DNA of 64,000 nucleotides from Sphingosinicella sp041916975 (lineage in GTDB: Bacteria; Pseudomonadota; Alphaproteobacteria; Sphingomonadales; Sphingomonadaceae): positions 868,001 through 932,000 of the forward strand of contig NZ_JAYRYK010000001.1 in assembly GCF_041916975.1 (NCBI RefSeq). Direction: 5' to 3'. Position 1 is the first letter of the stretch. Each line of letters starts with the position of its first letter. The notes beneath the pieces were generated by a model, which was not told where the DNA came from, made no database searches, and saw nothing but the letters and a program-made list of their open reading frames with translations. A program made the position numbers and the translations under genes. Positions 16,358-25,631 of this stretch are shown in pieces.

Positions 16358-19300
16358 TTACCTTTCGGCAAACCACGGCGCCTCGTGCGCCCGCGTGCGC
16401 GGCCAAACCTCATCCAGCGTGGCACCGTCGTAAAGGCGGCCGTTCTTCATCACCTGTGCAATCCGTCGCGTGTTCCGGATATCCGTGCGCGGATCGGCAT
16501 CGAGGATGACGAGATCGGCATATTTGCCCGCTTCGAGACTGCCAAATTCGGCGCCGCGCCCGATCGTTCGCGCACCGCCGATCGTGGCCGCACGCAGCAC
16601 CTCGGTGGGTGTCATGCCGCCCATCGTGTGCGCTTCCATCTCCCAGTGGTAACCGATGCCGGGAATCTCGCCGTGCGCCCCCATGCCGACCGTGCCGCCC
16701 GCACGCTGGATCGCCGCCGCACCCGCGGCGACCGCCGGAAAGCTGTAGTCGGAATCGATGTGCCAGCGCTGCGAACGCATCTTCGTGTCAGCCGCGAAGT
16801 GCGGCGTGAAGCGGCGGTATTTCGGATCGTCGTGCTGGTTGTCGCGCGCGATGAAATAATCCTGCCCCGGCGGGCCGCCATTGGTGATCACCAGCGTCGT
16901 CGTATAGCCACTGCCGCTGCGCGCGACGAATTCGATCACGTCGTGCCCGAGCGGCGTCACCGGCAACGCATGTTCGCTGCCGCCGTAACCGTCGGTGATC
17001 TGGCCGAGATCGAGTTTCAGCGACAGCGCGCCCTCGGTGGTCGCCAGCATTCCAAGTTCCTGCGCCGCCATCGCGATCCACTGGCGTACGCGGCGATTGC
17101 CCGCCTGATACTGTTTGATGTTGAACGTGCGATAATGATCCCGGTAGCGGCGCAGCACCGCGCGCACCTCATCCAGCGACTCGAACCGGTTGAACGAGAA
17201 CAGCGCCGTCCCCGTCGAAGGCATTCGCGATCCGACCGCGAGACCCGCATCAATCAGATCCTCGTAGGCGAGCCCGTCGATGGTCAGCGTGGAAGGATCG
17301 AACGCCGTCGTGATGCCGTAAGCAAGCCGCTCGGCCGGTCCCCACGGCTGCATGTCGAGCACATCGCGGCGCACGTCCGCGACATGGTCGTGCGTGTCGA
17401 TGAAGCCGGGCACGATCGTCTTGCCGCGCACGTCGCGAACCACAGCGTCCGCGGGAACGGAAATCGATCCGCGCGCACCCACGGCGGCGATCCTGTCACC
17501 GTCGATCAGGATATCGGCATCCTCGATCACCGTGTCGCCGTTCATCGTGATCGCACGCGCGCCGCTCAGCAGCAGACGCCCCGAAGGCGTGTCGCGCGGC
17601 ACCTCGACGACCATCTCCACCGTCGTCGGTTTCGCGCCATCGAGCGGCATCCGATAGAACGTCGATCCGACCGCCCACGTAATCGTGCGCCCGCCATCCG
17701 CCCATTCCAGAAAATCCGCGCCGACATCGGAAAGCTGGCGATGCGAAGGGCCGGGCGTCAGCAGATCGACCTTGCCTTCCGAATTCCCGCGCAGATCGAC
17801 GAGATGCAATTGCTGCGCGATGATCGCGATGGCGTGCGTCCCGTCCGGGCTGATGCGGACATCATCGACCGGCACCGGCCCCTCGATGAAATAATAGCCC
17901 GGCCCGACGATGGAGACCGCGCGCCGCCGCTTGCCGCTTGTCAGATCGACGGCGTTGAGACCGTCCCCGAATTGCAGATACACTTCACCGGGATTGGCCG
18001 CGAAATGCAGCTTGCCGCCCATCGTGTCGGAGAGAATCTCGCGCGCCGTCCCGCCCGCCACGGGGAGCGACACGAGCGTCGCCTGCCGCTGATTACCGAA
18101 TTCCATGTAGGTGAGCAGGCGCGCCGCCTGTGCCGAACGCAGCGCGAGAACCGCAGAGCCGTCCGGCGTGAAAACGGGGTTCGTGTAATAATCGGCAGCC
18201 GCGCTCAGGCGGCGCGGCGCACCATCAAGTGGCGCCATCCAGACATGCCCCGCCCCCTTCGCGGTCCACGTGACATAGGCAAGGGTCTTGCCGTCTGGCG
18301 ACCACGTGGGATGGAATTCGGGATCACCGCCGGACGTCAGGCGACGCGGTTTCGCGCTGCCATCCGCGGGCATCAGATAGACACGCCCGAGCGCCGAGAA
18401 TGCGAGCGTGCGCCCGTCCAGCGACAGCACCGGCGTCTGGATCAGCCGCGCGCGAACCGGGCCTGTCTCCTGTCGGATATCGGGCGCCTGCAGGGTGCCC
18501 AGTTCCACATCGACCTTCGCGCTGAAGGCAATGTTCGTCCGCGCGCCCGATGCGACATCGATGCGTTCGATCCGTCCGTCGGTGCCGACAATCAGCGCCT
18601 TGCCATCAGGCGTGAAAGCATAGCCGGGAAACAGATCCTGCCACAGCGCAGCCTCGGCGAGATCGCGCTGCACCGGAAATGCGAGTCTCCGGTCCGCGCC
18701 CGTTTCAAGGTCACGCACATGAAGCGCGGTGCCGCCGTCGTGGTGCGTCGCATAGGCGAGCATCTTGCCATCCGGCGACACCACGGGCCGGAAGAACGCA
18801 CCGGCAGGCCCGCCGCGCCGGTTTGCCGGTTCGGGCAGGATCACGGTTTCCGTGCCCGTCGCGAGCTCGCGGCGACGGATCGTCCATTCGGGAACGCTGT
18901 CGAAATTGATGCTGCCGGTGAGCGCGGCATAGTAGAGATACCGGCCGTCGCGCGAGGTATTGGCACCGATCGAATGCCGGAAGCCGCTGCGGTCCTGATC
19001 GGGGCTCGACCGCACCGGCACCACCAGCTCCTCCGCGCCGGAGAGCGCGTGCCGCCACAATTCGTAGGCGTTGAGTTCGGGCCGGAACCGCGTCACGTAG
19101 AGCGCGCCGCCATCCGCGCTCCACGCAGGCGAGGTGATCGGCGAAACCTCGTCGCGGAAACTGATCTGCCGCGCACCCGACCCATCGGGGCGCATCACCC
19201 ACAGATTCTCCGATCCCGAGCGATCGCTGACAAAGGCGAGCCACTTGCCATCCGGCGAGAACACCGGCTGCGTTTCGAATGCCATGCCGCGCGCGATCGG

Positions 19301-19597
19301 CTTCGCTCGCCCGCCCGACACCGGCATCACGTACAGATCGCCGAGGATATCGAACGCGATCGTCCTGCCGTCCGGCGACAGCGATAGCGACGCCCAGCTC
19401 GCCTCGCGCGTTTCGAAGGCGATGCGCCGCGTGGGCTTCATCGGCAGCGTCTGCCCCGGCGGCTGAATGCGCGGCACGGCAGCGACAGGCGTTCCGGTCT
19501 GCGCCGCAGGCGCCAGCATCGGCAGCCCGAGTTCGCCGGGTTCGTGCGCGGCCGCGGGCCACGCGAGCAGCGCGGTGAGGATGAGGCAGCGTTTCAT
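16358..19597 (-). CDS. Exported beta-propeller/amidohydrolase fusion protein
   Basis: Large periplasmic protein of 1,079 residues. A signal peptide (residues 1-17) precedes a TolB/PD40-type beta-propeller with many SPDGK-like repeats, for example LSPDGRTIAF, FSPDGKWLAF and WSPDGKTLAY, spanning roughly residues 60-670. A C-terminal amidohydrolase domain follows with intact metal motif PGFIDTHDH, GAHGE near the end and the closing LEAGKYADLVILD. Such fusions resemble Tricorn-like peptidase partners and are common in peptide-degrading bacteria. Its ATG overlaps the stop of the upstream amidohydrolase (ATGA), so it is the third gene of a coupled amidohydrolase trio downstream of a TonB receptor. 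Peptide or acyl-amino-acid hydrolysis is likely; the substrate is unknown. Confidence 0.9.
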   Translation of the reverse strand: MKRCLILTALLAWPAAAHEPGELGLPMLAPAAQTGTPVAAVPRIQPPGQTLPMKPTRRIAFETREASWASLSLSPDGRTIAFDILGDLYVMPVSGGRAKPIARGMAFETQPVFSPDGKWLAFVSDRSGSENLWVMRPDGSGARQISFRDEVSPITSPAWSADGGALYVTRFRPELNAYELWRHALSGAEELVVPVRSSPDQDRSGFRHSIGANTSRDGRYLYYAALTGSINFDSVPEWTIRRRELATGTETVILPEPANRRGGPAGAFFRPVVSPDGKMLAYATHHDGGTALHVRDLETGADRRLAFPVQRDLAEAALWQDLFPGYAFTPDGKALIVGTDGRIERIDVASGARTNIAFSAKVDVELGTLQAPDIRQETGPVRARLIQTPVLSLDGRTLAFSALGRVYLMPADGSAKPRRLTSGGDPEFHPTWSPDGKTLAYVTWTAKGAGHVWMAPLDGAPRRLSAAADYYTNPVFTPDGSAVLALRSAQAARLLTYMEFGNQRQATLVSLPVAGGTAREILSDTMGGKLHFAANPGEVYLQFGDGLNAVDLTSGKRRRAVSIVGPGYYFIEGPVPVDDVRISPDGTHAIAIIAQQLHLVDLRGNSEGKVDLLTPGPSHRQLSDVGADFLEWADGGRTITWAVGSTFYRMPLDGAKPTTVEMVVEVPRDTPSGRLLLSGARAITMNGDTVIEDADILIDGDRIAAVGARGSISVPADAVVRDVRGKTIVPGFIDTHDHVADVRRDVLDMQPWGPAERLAYGITTAFDPSTLTIDGLAYEDLIDAGLAVGSRMPSTGTALFSFNRFESLDEVRAVLRRYRDHYRTFNIKQYQAGNRRVRQWIAMAAQELGMLATTEGALSLKLDLGQITDGYGGSEHALPVTPLGHDVIEFVARSGSGYTTTLVITNGGPPGQDYFIARDNQHDDPKYRRFTPHFAADTKMRSQRWHIDSDYSFPAVAAGAAAIQRAGGTVGMGAHGEIPGIGYHWEMEAHTMGGMTPTEVLRAATIGGARTIGRGAEFGSLEAGKYADLVILDADPRTDIRNTRRIAQVMKNGRLYDGATLDEVWPRTRAHEAPWFAER

Positions 19598-20859
19598 CGG
19601 TATGCCGGCGGCAATGGCGTTTCGGCGCCCGGCCGGTAACGATCGCGCAGCGCCGCCTGCCGCGACATATCCGGCGCCTCACGCCCGCCAATCAGCACGA
19701 TTGCGGGACCGGACTGGGGCTCCAGCGGATCACCATCCCAGATCACGAGATCGGCCGCCTTGCCGGGCGCGATGCTTCCCTGCCGGTCGTCGGCGCCCCA
19801 GATCTCCGCGCCGCTGCGCGTGATCGCGCGGAGCGCCGCCGCATAGGGCAGCCCGTTCGCCGCAGCGATCCCCGCACCTTCGCGCAGCGCCGATCCGGCG
19901 TTGTAGCTGAGATGAATGCCGAAGCCGGGCACGGTGAACGCGATCCGCACCCCCGCATTCGAGAGCAACGCGGCGTTATCGAGGCGCGCGCCGATCTGAT
20001 CGTAGCTGAGCGGCAGGTTGAGCATCGGATCGAGAATAACCGGAATTCGCTTCGCCGCGAGGTCCGTCTTCGCGCGCCACGCTTCCGCGCCCCCGAGAAT
20101 GACGACGCGAATGCCGTAATCGTCGGCGAGCGCAATCGCCTGCCGGATATCGGACTCGCGCTCGGCAGCGATCACCAGCGGGATGCGGCGATCGAGCACG
20201 GGCGCAAGGCTCGCGCGGTCGAGGCGTCCGAGCAGGCGTTCGCGCGGGTCAATGCCCTGCGGCGCACGCGCCTCGTCGAGTGCGTTGCGAACAAGCTGCC
20301 ACTGCGCCGCACGCGAACCGCCCGTCTTGTCCGACGTGCCGCTGCCGACGCGAACGAACAATGCGGCCTGCGCGCGGTCGAGAATGTCGCCGTCCGGCTT
20401 CAGATGCACGAGCGCACCGCGCCCCTGAAACGGCGCCGAAGCCGACCCGCCCGGAAACACCATCGCTTCCGTCACACCGTCCGCCCGCGCCTGCGCGACG
20501 AGCGCGGAATTGGCATTGAGTGCATACTGGATATCGAATGCCGCGCCGAGCGCGCCGCTTGCCACCGACTGGTCGTTGGTTTCACGCGCGCCCGAAACCT
20601 CGGTGAGCCCAAGCTGCGTCGCGGCGTTGACAAGGCCGGGCGTCACGACACGGCCCGCCGCGTCGATCACGCGCGCACCTGCGGGAACCGCGCCTGCACC
20701 CGCAATCGAGACGATCTTTCCGTCACGCGCCACAATCGTCGCATTCTCGATCGGCGTCTCTGCCATCATCGTCCACGCGCGCGCATTCACGATCGCCACG
20801 GTTTCGGCATGTGCGGGCAACGCCGTAAGCATCGCGAAGGCGGCAAGCAGGTGTTTCAT
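19594..20859 (-). CDS. Exported amidohydrolase-like protein lacking metal ligands
   Basis: Amidohydrolase-superfamily protein of 421 residues with a clean signal peptide (ends LPAHAET). The fold elements are present, including the N-terminal beta-sandwich and the closing IAPGKAADLVIWDGDPL. However, where homologues have PGxIDxHxH this protein has TPGLVNAATQLGL, with alanine and glutamine in place of the two histidines. The later strand motifs also lack histidine (VILGGAEAW where the neighbour has FHHATEAY). It is therefore probably not a classical metal-dependent hydrolase. It is translationally coupled on both sides (ATGA overlaps), which suggests it serves as a structural or binding partner of the active neighbours. 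Confidence 0.88.
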   Translation of the reverse strand: MKHLLAAFAMLTALPAHAETVAIVNARAWTMMAETPIENATIVARDGKIVSIAGAGAVPAGARVIDAAGRVVTPGLVNAATQLGLTEVSGARETNDQSVASGALGAAFDIQYALNANSALVAQARADGVTEAMVFPGGSASAPFQGRGALVHLKPDGDILDRAQAALFVRVGSGTSDKTGGSRAAQWQLVRNALDEARAPQGIDPRERLLGRLDRASLAPVLDRRIPLVIAAERESDIRQAIALADDYGIRVVILGGAEAWRAKTDLAAKRIPVILDPMLNLPLSYDQIGARLDNAALLSNAGVRIAFTVPGFGIHLSYNAGSALREGAGIAAANGLPYAAALRAITRSGAEIWGADDRQGSIAPGKAADLVIWDGDPLEPQSGPAIVLIGGREAPDMSRQAALRDRYRPGAETPLPPAYR

Positions 20860-22289
20860 CGCGGCGCGGCCTCCGTGCGGCCGATCTCGAAATCGCTGCG
20901 TGGCCGGTACGCTGGGTTCGCATGGTCGTAGACGAGTGCGCCATCAATGTAGACGCGGTCGGCATGGCTATAGATGCTGAACGGATCGCCCGACCACAGC
21001 ACGAGATCGGCGTTGTAGCCGGGTGCGAGCGTGCCGATACGGTCATCCAGACCCATCGCCTTCGCGGGGTTGCTCGTCACCCAGCGGATGATCGTTTCCG
21101 GTGGCAGGGCAACGCCCGCGCGGCGCCCCGCACCCGCAGCCTTGGCAGCCTCGATCGTCAGCCGCTGACCCACCTGCGGCGAATCCGAATGCATCATCGC
21201 GCAGCCCCCCGCCGCCTCGACGAACGCGGCATTCTCGCGGATCGCGTCCTGCGCTTCCACCTTGAAGCCCCACCAGTCGGACCAGACCGCCGCGCACGTC
21301 CCCGCCTCGCGCAGCATCTCGGGAATCTTGTAGGCTTCGGTCGCGTGGTGGAAGGCTGCGATGTGGAAATTATATTCGCGTGCAAGGCCCAGCATCACCG
21401 CCATGTCGTCGGCGCGGTAGCAATGCGCCTGCACGCGTATGTCTCCGGTGAGCACGCCGCCAAGCGTTTCGAGTTCGAGGTTGCGCGGTCCCCTCGGGCC
21501 ACCATGACCACCGCCCCTGCCCGGCTTCTCGCCGCGCGACCGTTCGAGATAATCCTGCGCGGCGGAAAATGCCGAGCGGAACATCGCAAGTTCGCCCTGG
21601 CGACTGTTCGGCGCACTCCCGCGTCCACCGAAATAGAGTTTGGGATTCTCGCCGCACGCGATCTTCAGTCCCTGCGGTGCGCCCGGAAACTTCATGCCCT
21701 GCATGGTGACGGCGGGAACATTCTTCAGAACCACAGAACGCCCGCCGATAATCGTCGTCGATCCGGGCAGGATCTGCAGCGTCGTCACACCGCCAGCGAG
21801 CGCGCGATCGAAGGCGACGTCCTGCGCGTTCACCGCGTGCTCGATCCATGTCTCGGCGGCGTTGGGATCGCTGATCTCAGTCACGTCGGAGCCGTGCTCG
21901 TCAACCGATGTCTGCGGCACCACGAAGGTGCCGTTGTGGCTGTGCACATCGATGATGCCGGGCGTCACCCATTTGCCGCGCCCGTCGACGACCGCCGCGC
22001 CGCCCGCATCGAGATTGCGGCCCACGGCGATCACGCGCCCGTCCCGCACCAGCACGTCGGCCGCGTCGTGCCGACCACCGGCACCATCGAGGATCGTGGC
22101 GCCGGTGATCAGCATGTCCGCGCGCGGCAGCGGCCTGTAAGTACTCGGCCACGGGTCCGGCGCGGACGGAGACACAGGGGAGGATTGACGCTCCTCCTCC
22201 TTCTTCTTCGCGGCGACCACCGGGGACGCGAAGAGGGCGGCGGCGGCAACCGCGAGGATGACATGGCGGAGTTTCCCGCGTGTGTTCAT
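20856..22289 (-). CDS. Exported imidazolonepropionase-like amidohydrolase
   Basis: Periplasmic metal-dependent amidohydrolase of about 477 residues. Signal peptide of about 26 residues (ends SPVVAA), then a Lys/Glu-rich and Pro-rich linker. The active-site motif is intact: TPGIIDVHSHNG, then QAHCYRADD and FHHATEAYK supply further histidines, and a late Asp occurs in MMHSDSPQ. Closing motif LAPGYNADLVLWSGDP. A Gly/Arg-rich loop around residue 285 (GRGGGHGGPRG) is an insertion. The ATG at 22289 is preceded by GGTGA; another ATG at 22301 is possible. It is the first of three overlapping amidohydrolase genes and starts 44 bp after the TonB receptor stop. Confidence 0.9.
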   Translation of the reverse strand: MNTRGKLRHVILAVAAAALFASPVVAAKKKEEERQSSPVSPSAPDPWPSTYRPLPRADMLITGATILDGAGGRHDAADVLVRDGRVIAVGRNLDAGGAAVVDGRGKWVTPGIIDVHSHNGTFVVPQTSVDEHGSDVTEISDPNAAETWIEHAVNAQDVAFDRALAGGVTTLQILPGSTTIIGGRSVVLKNVPAVTMQGMKFPGAPQGLKIACGENPKLYFGGRGSAPNSRQGELAMFRSAFSAAQDYLERSRGEKPGRGGGHGGPRGPRNLELETLGGVLTGDIRVQAHCYRADDMAVMLGLAREYNFHIAAFHHATEAYKIPEMLREAGTCAAVWSDWWGFKVEAQDAIRENAAFVEAAGGCAMMHSDSPQVGQRLTIEAAKAAGAGRRAGVALPPETIIRWVTSNPAKAMGLDDRIGTLAPGYNADLVLWSGDPFSIYSHADRVYIDGALVYDHANPAYRPRSDFEIGRTEAAPR

Positions 22290-22333
22290 GTCACCCCCCA
22301 TTTGCCGCCCCACCCCACGCTTACGCATACAAA

Positions 22334-24523
22334 TCAGAACTTGCGCGTCACCGTCCCGATGACCTGACGACCGGCGCCGAAGTTGCACCCGGCCGGGCCA
22401 GAGCAACGCGCGACATAGGTCTTGTCGAAGATGTTCGAACCGTTGATCGCGAAGCGCCATTCCGGCGTATCGTAGTGGATGATCGCATCGAACAGCGTCG
22501 TGCTTTCACCGTTGTAGACGACCGGATTGAACAGGCCCGGCAGGCTGCCCGCACTCTTGCTGTTGTAGCGTCCGCCGAAGCCGAAGCCGAGACCGCCGAG
22601 CGAGCCCTGCTGGATCGTGTAGTCGACGAACAGCGACAGCTTGTGCTTCGGCGTCGTCGGCAGCGGCGCGCCGACCTCGCCGGCGAAGTTCGATTCCTTC
22701 ACTTCGCTGTTGTTGTAGCTGTAGGAGCCGTTGATCGAGATCTGCTCGCGGATACGCGCCACGAGTTCGATCTCGCCGCCCCACACCTCAACCTCGCCGC
22801 TCTGTGTGCCGAACACCGGCGTCACCGAAGGCGATGTGCTTACCACGTTCTTCTGCTTGATATCGAAGACGGCGGCGGTCACGAAAAGCTTCACATCGTC
22901 CGGCAGACCGCGCGCGTCATACTTGATGCCCGCCTCGATCTGCTTGCCGGTCGAAGGCTTGAAATCATCGCCGGTCACGCTGTCGACGCCGAGCACGGGT
23001 TCGAACGAGGTCGCGTAGCTGATGTAGGGCGCAAAGCCGCTGTCGCTCACATAGTTCGCGCCGACGCGCCACGTGAACTTGTCCTGCTTCGAGGTCGTCG
23101 CCGTCAGCGCGCTCGCGACCTTTACCCAATCGTAGCGGCCGCCGAACGTCAGATAGAAATTGCCGAAGCCGATCTGATCCTGTGCGTAGACGCCGGTCTG
23201 CTTCAGGCGCTGATTGTTGAACGCGGAGGGATAGCCGGGTTCATACGTCGCCTGCGGTGCGTACACCGGATCGAACAGATCGATCGTATTGGCGAAGATG
23301 AAGCCGAAATCCGCCTTGTTGTAGACATTGCGGTAATCGACACCGACAAGAAGCTTGTGCTCCGCGCCGCCGGTTCCGAAATTCGCATCGATCCGGTTGT
23401 CGGTGGCGAAGCTCGTCACCTTTTCCTTGTAGCTGAAATTATACTGCTGGACCGTGCGGTAATAATCCGGGTCGAGTGGATCGGTGGTCTCGATCAGGCC
23501 GCCGCCGCCGTAGATGCCCGTGGGCGTATCTTCCTTGTAGTCGCTCCACTTCACGTTGGAGCGGAACTTCAGGCTGTCGGAAAATTCATGCTCGGCATCC
23601 CAGCCGAGTGCGAACTGCTTGCGCTCATACACGTTCGCCGGATCGCCGAGGTTCGTGCTGCGCTTCACCTTGCCGACCGGGTTGTCGAGCAGCGTGCCGT
23701 AGACCGGCAGGAAGCCGTTCGTGTCGCCCTTCACCTTGTCGTACTGGTAATAGCCGAGCCCGGTAATCGTGGTGCGCTCGCCAAGACGCCACGTGAAGGT
23801 CGGCGCCACGGTGAAGCGGCGTGCCGAGACGAAGTCGCGTTCCGAATCGCGATCGCGATAGAGCGCGGTGATCCGCGCATCGATCGAATCCGCGATCGGG
23901 CCTGTCACCGTCCCTGCGATCTGCTTGTAATCGTCCTCGCCGTACTTGGCGCTGATCTCGCCGCCAAGGGCGCTCTGCGCGCGGCGGCTGACCTGGTTGT
24001 AGATACCACCGGGAGGGGCGTTGCCGTAGAGCACCGAGGCCGGGCCCTTGAGCAGATCGAGTGATTCAAAGGCGTAGAGATCGACACCGACCGAATAGAT
24101 CGAGGTGGAGATCGGCGCGGCCAGCCCGTCGATATACTGCTTCGGCGTGAAGCCGCGCACGGTGAAGAAATCGAAGCGGAGATCGGGACCGTAGTTCTCG
24201 CCGAACACGCCCGCGGTGTAGCGCACTGCCTGCTGTGCATCGATGAAGTTCAGAAGGTCGATCTGGTCGCGTGTCACCACCGAGATCGACTGCGGCGTCT
24301 CGATGAGCGGGATGTCGGTCTTGCTCGCGGTCGCGCTGCCTTCGGGCACATAATTGCGCGCGGTGACGACGATCATCTCTTCCCCGCCCACCGTGGTGCG
24401 TGTGGTTTCTATGGACGATCCGCTTTGCTCTGCCTCCTGCGCCATCGCGGGAAGTGCGGCGAACCCGGTGAGTGCGGCCCCGGCAAGCAGCAGTGTTTTC
24501 AGCGTCCGGTCATGAACGGTCAT
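22334..24523 (-). CDS. TonB-dependent siderophore-type receptor
   Basis: Outer-membrane receptor of 729 residues, the usual length. Signal peptide ends LPAMAQ; a TonB-box-like stretch EEMIVVTARN follows. The plug has the siderophore-receptor signature LIETPQSISVVTRDQI and SLDLLKGPASVLYGNAPPGG. The barrel ends in GTVTRKF, a proper terminal Phe. Two cysteines near the C-terminus (VARCSGPAGCNF) match the disulfide loop of ferrichrome/ferric-hydroxamate type receptors. AGGGGGAA precedes the ATG at 24523. A Fur-box-like sequence lies at 24647-24674. Ferric-siderophore uptake is likely, though the amidohydrolases downstream leave open a peptide or peptide-siderophore substrate. Confidence 0.92.
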   Translation of the reverse strand: MTVHDRTLKTLLLAGAALTGFAALPAMAQEAEQSGSSIETTRTTVGGEEMIVVTARNYVPEGSATASKTDIPLIETPQSISVVTRDQIDLLNFIDAQQAVRYTAGVFGENYGPDLRFDFFTVRGFTPKQYIDGLAAPISTSIYSVGVDLYAFESLDLLKGPASVLYGNAPPGGIYNQVSRRAQSALGGEISAKYGEDDYKQIAGTVTGPIADSIDARITALYRDRDSERDFVSARRFTVAPTFTWRLGERTTITGLGYYQYDKVKGDTNGFLPVYGTLLDNPVGKVKRSTNLGDPANVYERKQFALGWDAEHEFSDSLKFRSNVKWSDYKEDTPTGIYGGGGLIETTDPLDPDYYRTVQQYNFSYKEKVTSFATDNRIDANFGTGGAEHKLLVGVDYRNVYNKADFGFIFANTIDLFDPVYAPQATYEPGYPSAFNNQRLKQTGVYAQDQIGFGNFYLTFGGRYDWVKVASALTATTSKQDKFTWRVGANYVSDSGFAPYISYATSFEPVLGVDSVTGDDFKPSTGKQIEAGIKYDARGLPDDVKLFVTAAVFDIKQKNVVSTSPSVTPVFGTQSGEVEVWGGEIELVARIREQISINGSYSYNNSEVKESNFAGEVGAPLPTTPKHKLSLFVDYTIQQGSLGGLGFGFGGRYNSKSAGSLPGLFNPVVYNGESTTLFDAIIHYDTPEWRFAINGSNIFDKTYVARCSGPAGCNFGAGRQVIGTVTRKF

Positions 24524-24643
24524 TGCGTTCCCCCTTTGATGAAATGAAGTTTCGAACCTCATGTTGATTATGACGCCCAGATTACTCCCACCGGGCCCGA
24601 ACGGCGTTTCGGCGCAGGGTCTAACTGTATCGCGATCAGGCCA

Positions 24644-25627
24644 TTATTGCGAGTCGTTATCATTATTGGCGCAAATCTGCCCGGATAGCCACTCGGACGT
24701 TTCCGCGAGCGCCCGATCTGCAAGCGGCGAGATCGACACGGCTTCAAGGAAACTGTGGGTCGCGCCCGCATAATCGCGGAAATCGACCGCAACGCCCGCC
24801 GCTGCCAGTCGCGCCGCCATATCCCTGTTTTCGTCCGCGAGAATATCGCAGGCCGCAACCGCGAAGAACGTCGGCGGAAGCCCGGCAAGGTCCGCGCGCA
24901 TCGGGCAGGCGAGCGGATCTCCGAAGTCGGCGTCGTCGCGCAGGTAGTTCGCCCAGAACACCGCCATCTCGGCGGTGGTAAGGTTATACGCGGGCCCATC
25001 GTAGCGCCCGTAGCTCGGATAATCCGCCCTGCCATCGAATGCGCCGTAGTTCACAAGTATGGCGGAAAGCGGCGCTTTCCCATCTCGAACCAGCGCCAGA
25101 TTGGCCGCAACCGAGAGGTTCGCGCCCGCCGAGTCGCCGCCGATCGCGATGCGCCGTGGATCGAGCCCGTGTGCTTCGCCTTCAGCGCGCAGCCAGCGCA
25201 CCACAGAAACGATCTCGTCCAGCGCCAGCGGGAATTTCGCTTCGGGCGACAGGCTGTAGTCAATGCCGACGACGGCGACCCCTGCGCGCGCCGCATATTC
25301 GCGCATCAGCCGGTCGTGGGTATCGAGGCTGAACATCGTCCAGCCTCCGCCGTGGACGTAGATCAGCACCGGCAGCATCGCCCCTGCATTGGGCCGGTGG
25401 ATGCGAACGCGAACGCCAAACGCCCCCACATTCAGCGTTTCGGTGCTGTGCATCACCGGGCCCCCTGCGGCCCACGGTGCGCGCACTTCCTCCGCGATAC
25501 GACGCCGTTCCCCGAGCGGCAGCTGCTCGAAATCGGGGTAACGGCCGTAGGCGGCGGCCATCTCGCGCTGGAAACGGCGAATGTCGGGGTCGAGGTCGTC
25601 GGCGACCCCGGCTGTCGTCTGGTTCAT
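24644..25627 (-). CDS. Alpha/beta hydrolase, hormone-sensitive-lipase family esterase
   Basis: Cytoplasmic serine esterase of 327 residues. The oxyanion motif HGGGW, the nucleophile elbow GGDSAGAN and late Asp (ACDILADENRD) and His (GATHSFLEA) residues are all visible, so it is catalytically complete and belongs to the HSL family. It starts 4 bp after the APC permease stop, implying one transcript. Its final codons (NNDNDSQ) overlap the Fur-box-like site that precedes the TonB receptor. Substrate unknown; short acyl esters or acylated import products fit. Confidence 0.92.
   Translation of the reverse strand: MNQTTAGVADDLDPDIRRFQREMAAAYGRYPDFEQLPLGERRRIAEEVRAPWAAGGPVMHSTETLNVGAFGVRVRIHRPNAGAMLPVLIYVHGGGWTMFSLDTHDRLMREYAARAGVAVVGIDYSLSPEAKFPLALDEIVSVVRWLRAEGEAHGLDPRRIAIGGDSAGANLSVAANLALVRDGKAPLSAILVNYGAFDGRADYPSYGRYDGPAYNLTTAEMAVFWANYLRDDADFGDPLACPMRADLAGLPPTFFAVAACDILADENRDMAARLAAAGVAVDFRDYAGATHSFLEAVSISPLADRALAETSEWLSGQICANNDNDSQ
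24647..24674. promoter_or_regulatory. Fur-box-like site upstream of TonB siderophore receptor
   Basis: The 19-mer GCGAGTCGTTATCATTATT at 24649-24667 matches 13 of 19 positions of the classical Fur consensus, read on the minus strand. It is flanked by TTGCG and CGCAA arms forming a wider inverted repeat. It lies about 125 bp upstream of the receptor ATG and within the last codons of the esterase gene. Iron-responsive repression of the receptor is the natural reading; the match count was made by eye. Confidence 0.55.
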
Positions 25628-25631
25628 GGGT

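Noticed and set aside
16385..19387. A 1,000-codon open frame on the plus strand opposite the propeller-amidohydrolase gene
   Set aside because: Composition is dominated by Arg and His, there is no family resemblance and no ribosome site; it is a shadow of the real gene.
24537..24560. A T-arm-like element (GAGGTTCGAAACTTC on the minus strand) suggesting a tRNA
   Set aside because: There is no anticodon arm, D arm or acceptor stem at the right distances; it is only the receptor leader.
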